NCBI GenBank assembly: GCA_002748325.1 | Contig: PDSD01000034.1 | Span: forward strand, 1-44,562 | DNA: 44,562 bases | Direction of reading: 5' to 3' | Source: Arachnia propionica | GTDB taxonomy: Bacteria; Actinomycetota; Actinomycetes; Propionibacteriales; Propionibacteriaceae | Part shown: piece by piece, positions 8,171 through 15,708 of the stretch | How the letters are laid out: every line of letters begins with the position of its first letter | How positions within the stretch are numbered: the first letter of the stretch is position 1 | Made by a program: the position numbers and the translations under genes | The notes under the pieces: model-generated | What the model was told of the DNA's origin: nothing | Databases searched by the model: none | Seen by the model: the letters and a program-made list of their open reading frames with translations, nothing else

Positions 8171-9064
8171 ATGCTTCAGGGGTTTTCGTACGCCTACGCC
8201 TATCTGGTGGCGCTGCTGCTGGTCGTATCGCTGGTCTCAGTGCTTCTCGGTTTCTTGATTGGCCGCGATTCGGGTGGGCGGCGCAATGGTAAACCCGAAA
8301 TCAACTTCGCCGATTCGCAGCAATCACCTACCCCGCTGGATAGCGAGCAGTTCTATCTAACGACGGACGCAGCCGTACCGGATCCCGGCTTGACCGTATC
8401 CGATGCAGCTATGCCCGACGCGCAAGCGGTGGGACCAGACCTGGTCACAGCTGAGGCCGGTTCCGAACAAACCGATTCGGCTTATCAACCGGACGCAGCG
8501 ACGAGTACCCTCGGGGCGGCGCAGCCAGCTGCTGTTGGCCTCGGAGCAGGCGTAGCAGCGGCCGCTGCCGCGACTCAGAGTGCTGCGCCGGAAGCAGCCG
8601 TAGCCACTGAGACACCGAGCGCAGCTTCGGAAGCCGCCGTAGCGCAGTCAGCGCAGCTTGGGCCAGAACAAGATCTCAGTGCTGAATCGACGGCTGATTC
8701 GGAAGCCGCCGAGGATCAGGCTCGAATCCACGGCGTAGCTTCCGACGGATCCGCCGATTTAGCAGCCGAACAGACAGCTGTCCAAACTTCTGATTCTGCA
8801 GGATCTGAAGCGAAACCTGCCATGACAGCTGGGGCAGCTATTTCGGATGTGGAAGCAACTGAGCGACTGGAGCGGTTGCAGGCTGAACTGTACCGCCTAG
8901 AAACAGGTGCGGTGTCTGCCTGGGATCGAGTGGTACCACAGCTTGAGGAGCGGATCCGCGAGCTGGAGCACGACAACACTCGCTTGATGAACGAGCTACG
9001 CGCTATCGAAGGCCAACTGATGATTAAGGCAGGCCCACCGAATCGTCCCAGAAGCGATGGGTGA
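8171..9064 (+). CDS. Membrane-anchored Ala/Glu-rich protein with C-terminal coiled coil, unknown function
   Basis: I do not recognise this 297-residue protein. A membrane helix covers residues about 9-31 right after the start, followed by the positive run GRRNGK, which points to the rest being cytoplasmic. Residues about 45-230 are a low-complexity Ala/Glu/Ser/Asp-rich linker. Residues about 233-288 look like a coiled coil, with ERLERLQAELYRLE, then VVPQLEERIRELEHDNTRL and MNELRAIEGQL. The ATG at 8171 has GAAGGA just before it and lies 2 bp after the stop of the OmpA-like gene. The ABC ATPase gene starts 5 bp downstream. The layout suggests a membrane scaffold linking a cytoplasmic partner, perhaps the ATPase, to the OmpA-like protein. 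That role is inference. Confidence 0.75.
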   Translation: MLQGFSYAYAYLVALLLVVSLVSVLLGFLIGRDSGGRRNGKPEINFADSQQSPTPLDSEQFYLTTDAAVPDPGLTVSDAAMPDAQAVGPDLVTAEAGSEQTDSAYQPDAATSTLGAAQPAAVGLGAGVAAAAAATQSAAPEAAVATETPSAASEAAVAQSAQLGPEQDLSAESTADSEAAEDQARIHGVASDGSADLAAEQTAVQTSDSAGSEAKPAMTAGAAISDVEATERLERLQAELYRLETGAVSAWDRVVPQLEERIRELEHDNTRLMNELRAIEGQLMIKAGPPNRPRSDG

Positions 9065-9069
9065 TCTAA

Positions 9070-10851
9070 GTGGTTACGTCCAAGAAGAGACTGCTCGTAG
9101 CGGCGGATATCGTCCGATCTTTCGGCAACAAGATCGTTTTGGCAGGAGTAAACCTTGAGATCAGAGCAGGCGAATGCATCGGCCTAGTAGGTGACAATGC
9201 TTCTGGCAAATCAACGCTGTTGCACATACTTTCCGGCAAACTGCCCCCAGATTCCGGCAAGCTAATATCAGGTCTAGATCGAGAGGTTGGGGTGGGCTTG
9301 GTGGCCCAGAAGTTCCGCCTTGATCCAGGGCTTACCGTTGCTGGCTTGATCCACCGGGAAACTGGCGAGCCAACTTGGCGAGCGGAACAGCAGACTCGAG
9401 CGTTGTTGGCCAAATCGGGCGTCGAACTCAGCGAACGAGCGCGTGTCGGGGGGCTAACTAGGCCGGAGCTAGCACTTGCTGAGTCCATCCGGCTGTGGGC
9501 GGATGGAACTGCTGACGTCGCCTTGCTGGATGAAGCATCAGCGATGTTGAACATGAAAGAGCTAAGTCAACTCCACTGGATAGTGGATCAGATTCGCGAT
9601 CAGGGACGCGGCGTAGTTTACGTGTCGAATCGGCTGGGCGAGATCCAACAGGTGGCCGACCGGATGCTCATGCTGCGCGACGGCGTGCTACACGACATGG
9701 GAGACGACTCCTCACAGTATGAAGAGATGCTCTCAAGTGGCACCAAGAGGCACACTCACTCCGCAATTGCGACTCCCCCACCGCGCGTCCATGTCGCTGC
9801 GATGCCGACGCCAGCGTCACAACCAGAAGTCGCCGAGGCCCAACCAGCCAGGGCAGAGGTAACCACCGAAGAGATAGATCCTCGACTTCAAGACGCAGCA
9901 TCCCGCGCAGAAAGCGAGCCTTCCCAAACTGACTTGGCTGACGCTACAACTTCGGCAGCAGGTGAGGCCAATAGCCAGTCGGCTGCGACTCAACCACAAG
10001 TAGTCGACAACGCCACGGCAAAGAGATACTGGAAAGAGGCTCTGGACGTAAAAGGGCTCAGCTGCGCAGGCGTTTCGGAAGCGACGTTTTCGGTTGCCCC
10101 TGGCCAAATAGTTGGGTTGCTGGGCGAGCGCAAGTCCGGGATGCACGAGTTTATTCAGGCCCTGACCGGAAGGATGCCCCCAAAGCACGGCGTGGTCGAG
10201 GTATTTGGGCGCAGGGTCTCGCTAGCGAGCACGGATGACGCTGCTTTGGCTGGGATCGGATGGTATGAACCAGACGTTACCCCGGAGTTAATTGGCAAGA
10301 GCCTGGTTGCCGGCCAGGTTCCAGATGGCAACTTGGCGCAGGCGAGCGAACCCTATGTTGCTGCGCTGCAAGCCCTGGATTCAGCCGACGAAACGTTTGT
10401 CGAGTTGTTTGGCCTACAGTCGCCGGGAGAGCGTGCTTCGCGGTTGCTCTCGTTGCTGTTGTTGACTGAGGCGCCGATCGCAGTTTTGGAGGAGCCGACC
10501 GCGAGCCTTGACCAAAAAGCCCGAGATCAGTTGTTCCAAGAGATGTGCGCAGCTAGGGAGCGGGGCATGGCGATTTTGGTGCTCACGTCTGAGGTTGAGG
10601 AGCTGATCTCGTGGACCGACCGGATTCTCGTTTTTGAGTCCGGGCGACTGACAAACATCTGGGATTCCAACACCGTTACGAGTGTTCGAGTCAACGAGGT
10701 GCTCACCGGCGGCGGTGTGCCGCCTTCGGCCCCCCAAAGTATGACCAGGACTCCTACCCAGAGCGCGGAAGACAGACCTAAAGTGACCAATGCGGGGCTG
10801 GGGTGGATCACGTCAGCCGGTTCGTCTAGTGAGCCGCAAAACTCGCAGTAG
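9070..10851 (+). CDS. Tandem ABC ATPase of the sugar-importer (RbsA/MglA) type with degenerate motifs and no permease
   Basis: The 593-residue protein has two ABC domains, about 8-225 and 325-548, joined by a roughly 95-residue Ala/Pro/Glu-rich linker. The first domain has an intact Walker A (GDNASGKST, 41-49) and Walker B (ALLDEAS, Glu155). Its signature motif is degraded to GGLTRPELALAES, and the switch histidine is replaced by Asn187. The second domain keeps only a remnant of Walker A (GERKSGM, 352-358), has LEEP instead of LDEP at 473-476, and a weak signature (SPGERASRLL). Second-domain decay is usual in RbsA-type proteins, but loss of the first-domain signature is not. No permease or binding protein is nearby. 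The gene follows the membrane coiled-coil gene by 5 bp. I infer a nucleotide-controlled regulatory or scaffolding role rather than transport. GTG at 9070 is the likely start. Confidence 0.8.
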   Translation: MVTSKKRLLVAADIVRSFGNKIVLAGVNLEIRAGECIGLVGDNASGKSTLLHILSGKLPPDSGKLISGLDREVGVGLVAQKFRLDPGLTVAGLIHRETGEPTWRAEQQTRALLAKSGVELSERARVGGLTRPELALAESIRLWADGTADVALLDEASAMLNMKELSQLHWIVDQIRDQGRGVVYVSNRLGEIQQVADRMLMLRDGVLHDMGDDSSQYEEMLSSGTKRHTHSAIATPPPRVHVAAMPTPASQPEVAEAQPARAEVTTEEIDPRLQDAASRAESEPSQTDLADATTSAAGEANSQSAATQPQVVDNATAKRYWKEALDVKGLSCAGVSEATFSVAPGQIVGLLGERKSGMHEFIQALTGRMPPKHGVVEVFGRRVSLASTDDAALAGIGWYEPDVTPELIGKSLVAGQVPDGNLAQASEPYVAALQALDSADETFVELFGLQSPGERASRLLSLLLLTEAPIAVLEEPTASLDQKARDQLFQEMCAARERGMAILVLTSEVEELISWTDRILVFESGRLTNIWDSNTVTSVRVNEVLTGGGVPPSAPQSMTRTPTQSAEDRPKVTNAGLGWITSAGSSSEPQNSQ

Positions 10852-10957
10852 TGAGCTATTGGTCGCCATGCTCGAGTCAGCGCCGTTAGCGAAGTAGTCC
10901 CGCGGCCCCGAGGGAGCCACCACCGAGACAGCCAAGGTGCCCACCACCTGAGCTGCT

Positions 10958-10971
10958 TGCACGTTCGTGCA
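10958..10971. promoter_or_regulatory. Palindromic operator candidate upstream of the SorC-type regulator
   Basis: TGCACGTTCGTGCA is a 6-bp inverted repeat with a 2-bp centre, 24 bp before the regulator's ATG. Its place overlaps where the promoter should be, which fits autoregulation by the SorC/DeoR-type protein. Confidence 0.55.
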
Positions 10972-10995
10972 CAGCGTCCACTACCATGTGCTCTT

Positions 10996-11967
10996 ATGGA
11001 ACGAACCACTGATGTTTTGCTCCGAGTAGCGAGTCTTTACCACATTCAAGGCGAGACCATGGAGTCCATCGCGCACCAGCTCGATGTCTCGCGCTCGACG
11101 GTATCGCGGCTACTCAAGGAAGCCCGCGACCGCGGTGTTGTGCGGGTATCGGTGGTCGACCCCGACCGGCCCATGAATCGCATCCAGCAACGCCTCCAGG
11201 ACGTATTTGGCATCCGGGTACACCTGGTCTCCGTGCGTCCGGGGGCCAGCAATCTGCTGCGACTGGAACAGGTGGCCAAGGTCGCTGCGGGAATCCTGGA
11301 CGACAATGTGCGCGACGGCGACGTCATCGGGGTCGCCTGGGGCACCACCACCTCGGCGATAGCCTCAAGCCTGCGGCCGCGTGACCTGACCGGGGTCACA
11401 GTGGTCGGCCTCAATGGCGGCGCGAACCACCACACCACCGGCCTGCCATACGTCGGCTCCATCCTGCAACGCTACGCGGAGGCGTTCCACGGCCAAGAGA
11501 TGCTGCTGCCGCTGCCGGCGTTTTTCGACCGCGCCGAGACCAGAGACGCCATGTGGCAAGAACGCAGCACACAGCACGTCCTGGCGGTCCGGGCAAACAC
11601 CCGGATCGCGGTCTTCGGAGTAGGGGGGTTTGAGTCGGAAGTGCAATCGCATGTCTATGCCTCCAACTACCTCAGCGACGCCGACTACATCGGCCTCAAG
11701 AAAGACGGGGCTGTCGGCGATGTCTGTACCGTCATGCTGCGGGCCGACGGCACCTGGCGCGACATTCCCTTCAACAGCCGGGCCTCCGGTATGACTCCCG
11801 ACGAGTTGCGCCGGATTGAGCGGCGGCTGTGCGTCGTGACCGGGGTGAAGAAGTCCAAGCCGCTGCTGGCAGCCCTGCGAGCTGGGGTCGTGACCGACCT
11901 CGTCGTTGACATGGAGACCGCCCGGGCGGTGGTGACCCGGATGATGCCGGACAAAAAGCTGGATTGA
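10996..11967 (+). CDS. SorC/DeoR-family sugar-sensing transcriptional regulator
   Basis: This 323-residue protein has an N-terminal helix-turn-helix (residues about 5-45, with GETMESIAHQLDVSRSTVSRL) and a SorC-type effector domain. That domain includes DGDVIGVAWGTTTSAIA, then VVGLNGGAN and AVFGVGGFES, the phosphosugar-binding part. I place the start at ATG 10996, where the family alignment begins; the 13 extra codons upstream have no similarity and would cover the operator palindrome. No good ribosome site is seen, so leaderless translation is possible. No sugar catabolic genes are next to it: serC is convergent, and the gene upstream belongs to another cluster. Its effector and target genes are unknown. 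Confidence 0.88.
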   Translation: MERTTDVLLRVASLYHIQGETMESIAHQLDVSRSTVSRLLKEARDRGVVRVSVVDPDRPMNRIQQRLQDVFGIRVHLVSVRPGASNLLRLEQVAKVAAGILDDNVRDGDVIGVAWGTTTSAIASSLRPRDLTGVTVVGLNGGANHHTTGLPYVGSILQRYAEAFHGQEMLLPLPAFFDRAETRDAMWQERSTQHVLAVRANTRIAVFGVGGFESEVQSHVYASNYLSDADYIGLKKDGAVGDVCTVMLRADGTWRDIPFNSRASGMTPDELRRIERRLCVVTGVKKSKPLLAALRAGVVTDLVVDMETARAVVTRMMPDKKLD

Positions 11968-11977
11968 AAGCAGGCAA

Positions 11978-13060
11978 CTAGCCGTGGTTGGCGGCGAACC
12001 GGTGCAGCTGTTCGATGAGCGCCTCGACCCCGGCCAGCGGCATCGCGTTGTAGATACTGGCCCGCATCCCGCCGACGCTGCGATGCCCCTTTAGGTTCGT
12101 AAGCCCGGCCTGCTCTGCGGCGGCCAGGAAGGCCGAATCCAGATCGGAATCGGCCAGCGTGAATGGCACGTTCATCCAGCTGCGCGCATTCCTAGCTACC
12201 GGGTTGGTGTAGAAGTCGCTGTCGTCGATAGCCGAATACAGTAGAGCCGCCTTGGCCTGGTTCAGCTTGGCCATCTCGGAAAGGCCGCCGAGATCGTGCA
12301 GCCAATGCAGGATTTTGCCCAGCAGATAGATGGCGAAGGTCGGTGGCGTGTTGAGCATCGAATCGGTGCTAGCCATTGCCTGCCAGTCCAGAATCGGCGG
12401 CGTGATGTCGCGGGCACGGCCCAGCAGGTCCTCACGGACGATCACCACCGTCAGCCCAGCTGGCCCCATGTTCTTTTGCGCCCCAGCATAGATCACGCCA
12501 AAGCGGCTCACCTCAACCGGGCGCGACAAGATTGTGGACGACATATCCGCCACCAACGGTATCTCGCCGGTATCAGGAATGTAGTCGAACTCGACGCCAC
12601 CGATGGTTTCGTTCGGGGTGTAGTGCAGGTAGCGCCAACTCGGATCCACCTTGATGGCGTCCGGCGTGGGCAGCGTCGTGTAGCGGCTATCCGCCTCGTC
12701 GGCCGCCACCGACACGCGCAGGCCATACCGGCGCGCCTGGGCTATCGCCTTGCCCGACCAGTGCCCGGTGTTGAGATAGCCGACCGGATCGCCGGGTGCC
12801 GTCAGGTTCATCGGCACGGCCGCTAGCTGGGCGGTGGCCCCGCCTTGCAAGAAAAGCACCCGGTAGTTGGCCGGGATGTCCAGCAGTTCGCGCAGCAGCC
12901 CCTCCGCCTCGGCGGCGCACGCGACAAAATCCGGGCCCCGGTGCGAGACCTCCAGCACCGACATGCCGCTGCCCTGCCAGTCGGTCAGCTCCGCGGCCGC
13001 AGCGCTGAGGACTGGTTCGGGCATCACCGCCGGACCGGCGGAAAAGTTGTAGACGCGCAC
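11978..13060 (-). CDS. serC: Phosphoserine aminotransferase
   Basis: SerC converts 3-phosphohydroxypyruvate and glutamate to O-phosphoserine in serine synthesis. It is also used for pyridoxal phosphate synthesis in some bacteria. The 360-residue length is normal. The start MRVYNFSAGPAVMPEPVL, the VLEVSHRG and LFLQGGATAQLAAVPMNL motifs, LHYTPNETIGGVEF, VADMSSTILSRP and the PLP lysine Lys196 in YAGAQKNMGPAG are all diagnostic. The C-terminal GHRSVGGMRASIYNAMP also matches. The GTG at 13060 has AAGGAT upstream. It is convergent with the SorC-type regulator gene (10 bp between stops) and has no operon partner. Confidence 0.97.
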   Translation of the reverse strand: MRVYNFSAGPAVMPEPVLSAAAAELTDWQGSGMSVLEVSHRGPDFVACAAEAEGLLRELLDIPANYRVLFLQGGATAQLAAVPMNLTAPGDPVGYLNTGHWSGKAIAQARRYGLRVSVAADEADSRYTTLPTPDAIKVDPSWRYLHYTPNETIGGVEFDYIPDTGEIPLVADMSSTILSRPVEVSRFGVIYAGAQKNMGPAGLTVVIVREDLLGRARDITPPILDWQAMASTDSMLNTPPTFAIYLLGKILHWLHDLGGLSEMAKLNQAKAALLYSAIDDSDFYTNPVARNARSWMNVPFTLADSDLDSAFLAAAEQAGLTNLKGHRSVGGMRASIYNAMPLAGVEALIEQLHRFAANHG

Positions 13061-13115
13061 GTGGTTATCCTTGCAGGTTCCGCCCCGGTTCGCGGTTAGT
13101 ACCAGGTCGGGTGGA

Positions 13116-13712
13116 CTAGTTGGCGGCCGAAAGTTCGTTGATCATGCCGCGGGCGCTCGCCTGGGTCACCAGGATTACCTGATCCAAGTCGATTCCCCGC
13201 TCGATCATGCGGAATCCGGTCTCCAGCAGGCCCCGGATCAAACCGGCGGCCGCCGGGATTTGGGCAGGATCGGGCAGCAGGGTTTGCAATGCCTGTCCGG
13301 GAATGCGGTGCATCAGCCCGTGGGCGCGTTCCATGACGGCCTGGGTGACTGCCGACTGATCGGATCGCCCCAAGCTCATCAACCAGCCGTGGCCACTGAC
13401 CGTGGAGGCCCGCAAGTTGGCTGCCAGCCACGCCTCCAGCAACTCCAGCGGGTCTTCAATACCGGCCAGCGCGGACTCCACCGAGTCCAGCCAGTTGGGC
13501 AGGTAGCGCTCGAGCACTAGGCCGCGCAGATCGTCGACGCTATCGACGTAGCGGTAGATGCTATTGCGGGCGATACCAGCGGAAGTCGTCACCGCCTGCG
13601 CGGTTAACAATTCCGGGCGCCCAGAGCGTAGAATCTCATCGGCGGCATCGACCAGCTTCCGCTGCACATTTGCACGGTGTTCAGCTACCGTTGGCGCATC
13701 AATCCTGGGCAC
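13116..13712 (-). CDS. TetR-family transcriptional regulator
   Basis: The 198-residue protein has the TetR N-terminal DNA-binding domain: helices from RANVQRKLVDAADEIL and the helix-turn-helix LTAQAVTTSAGIARNSIYRYVDSVDDL at about 36-62. The C-terminal ligand domain is variable, as is usual. The GTG start at 13712 has AAGGAG 5 nt upstream. It is divergent from trxB, and the space between them carries a GATTCTAG/CTAGAATC inverted repeat, a candidate operator. It therefore probably controls itself and perhaps trxB and the thioredoxin fusion. The ligand is unknown. Confidence 0.88.
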   Translation of the reverse strand: MPRIDAPTVAEHRANVQRKLVDAADEILRSGRPELLTAQAVTTSAGIARNSIYRYVDSVDDLRGLVLERYLPNWLDSVESALAGIEDPLELLEAWLAANLRASTVSGHGWLMSLGRSDQSAVTQAVMERAHGLMHRIPGQALQTLLPDPAQIPAAAGLIRGLLETGFRMIERGIDLDQVILVTQASARGMINELSAAN

Positions 13713-13730
13713 AATTCTCCTTACTAACCC

Positions 13731-13770
13731 AAGATTCTAGACCAGTTTGCTGTTATGCCTAGAATCTAGA
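13731..13770. promoter_or_regulatory. Divergent operator candidate for the TetR regulator and trxB
   Basis: GATTCTAG (13733-13740) and CTAGAATC (13759-13766) are a perfect 8-bp inverted repeat with an 18-bp spacer. Each half also contains TCTAGA. It lies 19 bp before the regulator start and 30 bp before trxB, where a TetR protein would block both promoters. The site has not been tested. Confidence 0.55.
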
Positions 13771-13795
13771 CGGCAGAAACTTGAGACGAGGAAAC

Positions 13796-14734
13796 ATGAC
13801 TGAGAACAAGGCTGAAATCATCATCATCGGATCCGGCCCCGCGGGTTACACGGCGGCCATTTACGCAGCGCGAGCCAACCTTCGCCCGGTGGTATTCGAA
13901 GGCGCGATCAGCGCGGGCGGCGCGTTGATGACCACCACCGAGGTCGAGAACTTTCCCGGTTTCCCCGAGGGCGTCATGGGCCCACAGCTCATGATGAACA
14001 TGCGCGAGCAGGCCGAGCGGTTCGGCGCGAAGCTCATCACCGAGGACGTGATTTCGGTCGACCTGGCAGGCCCGGTCAAGACGGTGACCGATGCGGCAGG
14101 CGAGACCTGGCAGGCCGATGCGGTGATCCTGGCTATGGGCTCGGGGTATCGAAAGCTCGGCCTGGCTGACGAGGAGCGGCTTTCTGGCCGCGGCGTCTCG
14201 TGGTGCGCCACCTGCGACGGTGCTTTCTTCCGCGGCAAGGAGGTGGCGGTCATCGGCGGCGGCGACTCGGCCGTCGAGGAAGCAACCTTCCTGACCCGGT
14301 TTGCCAGCAAGGTGACGCTGATTCACCGCCGCGACGAACTGCGCGCCTCCAAGTTCATGGTGGCCCGCGCCGAACGCGATCCGAAGTTGGAGTTCGCCTG
14401 GAACAGTGTCGCGGAGGCGCTGAACGGCGAGAACATGCTGGAGAGCATCACGCTGCGCAACACCGTCGACGATTCGGTCTCCACTTTGCCGGTGCAGGGA
14501 CTGTTCGTCGCTATCGGGCACGATCCGCGGTCCGAGCTGGTCAAGGGGCAGGTGGACGTGGACGCCGGCGGCTATGTCGTCACCGGCGCCGAGACGACCG
14601 CCACCAACCTGCCTGGGGTGTTCGCTGCGGGCGATCTGGTCGATCACCACTACCGGCAGGCCATCACCGCAGCCGGTTCGGGTTGCCGCGCAGCCCTGGA
14701 CGCTGAGGCATATCTCGCCGCGCTGAACGACTGA
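13796..14734 (+). CDS. trxB: Thioredoxin-disulfide reductase
   Basis: This FAD and NADPH flavoprotein reduces thioredoxin. It has the FAD-binding [18 protein letters not shown] at the start, the NADPH-binding [20 protein letters not shown], and the redox pair in [11 protein letters not shown]. The C-terminal FAD motif [21 protein letters not shown] is complete. The ATG at 13796 is preceded by GAGGAAAC; the frame is open 5 codons further but without support. The protein has 312 residues, normal for the family. The next gene is a thioredoxin fusion 60 bp downstream, with its own strong AGGAGG, so they probably form a redox pair. A TetR-type operator lies upstream. Confidence 0.97.
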   Translation: MTENKAEIIIIGSGPAGYTAAIYAARANLRPVVFEGAISAGGALMTTTEVENFPGFPEGVMGPQLMMNMREQAERFGAKLITEDVISVDLAGPVKTVTDAAGETWQADAVILAMGSGYRKLGLADEERLSGRGVSWCATCDGAFFRGKEVAVIGGGDSAVEEATFLTRFASKVTLIHRRDELRASKFMVARAERDPKLEFAWNSVAEALNGENMLESITLRNTVDDSVSTLPVQGLFVAIGHDPRSELVKGQVDVDAGGYVVTGAETTATNLPGVFAAGDLVDHHYRQAITAAGSGCRAALDAEAYLAALND

Positions 14735-14794
14735 CCCCGATTGGCTGTTCGGGCAAGTACAGTCGATGTCATAGCTTTATCAGGAGGTAGCAAG

Positions 14795-15688
14795 ATGGCC
14801 GTCAATGCCATAACCGAGGCCGCGTTCGCAGACGAGGTTTTGATGTCTGAGATCCCCGTGGTGGTGGACTATTGGGCGGATTGGTGCTCGCCTTGCCGCC
14901 AGATCGCACCCATCTTGGACGAGCTGTCAGGCGAATACGCCGGGCGGGTGAAGTTCGTCTCGGTGGACACCAACGCCGAGCCCGGCCTGGCCAGCGCCCA
15001 GGGCATCATGGGGTTGCCGACGCTGCAATTCTTCAAGGCCGGGCGAGTGCAATCAGCAGTCACCGGCGCCAAGTCCAAGCGGGCGCTAAGCGCCGATGAG
15101 GCTGCGGTCGTCGAGGACACCGAGGCTGACACGGCTGCCGATAGTGGCGAAACGACCGATGTCCCGGCAGCTGAGCCAGCGAAAGCTGAGATCCCGCGGC
15201 CAGTGCGGCTGGTGGGGTTGATCGCGGCCGCACTGGTCGTCGTCGCGGCCGGAGTGGGCGGCTACGTGCTGGGGTCGGCTTCGACCGTGGAACCTACCGT
15301 CGCGCCCGCCTCTGCGATACTCGCCAGCTGGCCGATGGAACCGCCGAAGACCCTCGATGGTTTCGTGGTCGGCGACGTAGAGCGCGAGGAGGCCGCTGGC
15401 CGCACCGTCGTCCGGGCAGACTACGCAGACGGTGAAGCTAAGATCGGGTTGGTGCTATCGCGCACCGAGATCGGCGTGAACTCGTTCCTGCTTGATGCTG
15501 GCGCATCCGATATTGAACAAATCCCAGACACCAACGTGTCTTGTGGCAACGCCACCGACGCCGGGGTAAGAGTGTGCGCTCAACTCCGGGACGGCACCGC
15601 CATCATGGTGATCGGCGTCACCAAGCAGGCCGATGAGGAACTAGTCGGCCTTGTCCAACGTTTCCTAGCCGTACTCTCGGAAGGCTAG
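14795..15688 (+). CDS. Thioredoxin domain fused to a membrane helix and extracytoplasmic domain
   Basis: The 297-residue protein has a thioredoxin domain (residues about 5-103) with active site Cys31-Ser-Pro-Cys34 and cis-Pro75 in GLPTLQFF. It then has an acidic Ala/Glu/Asp-rich linker (about 104-133), a membrane helix (about 138-160) preceded by RPVR, and a C-terminal domain of about 135 residues. The positive charge before the helix puts the thioredoxin domain inside and the C-terminal domain outside. The outer domain has a possible disulfide pair, Cys250 and Cys261, and matches no family I know. Ordinary TrxA ends at the first domain, with WCGPC rather than WCSPC. The gene directly follows trxB and has AGGAGG 7 nt before the ATG. 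It could pass electrons to, or sense, the outer cysteines, but a single helix cannot itself carry thiols across. That step is inference. Confidence 0.85.
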   Translation: MAVNAITEAAFADEVLMSEIPVVVDYWADWCSPCRQIAPILDELSGEYAGRVKFVSVDTNAEPGLASAQGIMGLPTLQFFKAGRVQSAVTGAKSKRALSADEAAVVEDTEADTAADSGETTDVPAAEPAKAEIPRPVRLVGLIAAALVVVAAGVGGYVLGSASTVEPTVAPASAILASWPMEPPKTLDGFVVGDVEREEAAGRTVVRADYADGEAKIGLVLSRTEIGVNSFLLDAGASDIEQIPDTNVSCGNATDAGVRVCAQLRDGTAIMVIGVTKQADEELVGLVQRFLAVLSEG

Positions 15689-15708
15689 CCACTAGTAAGC
15701 TGCCCGGT

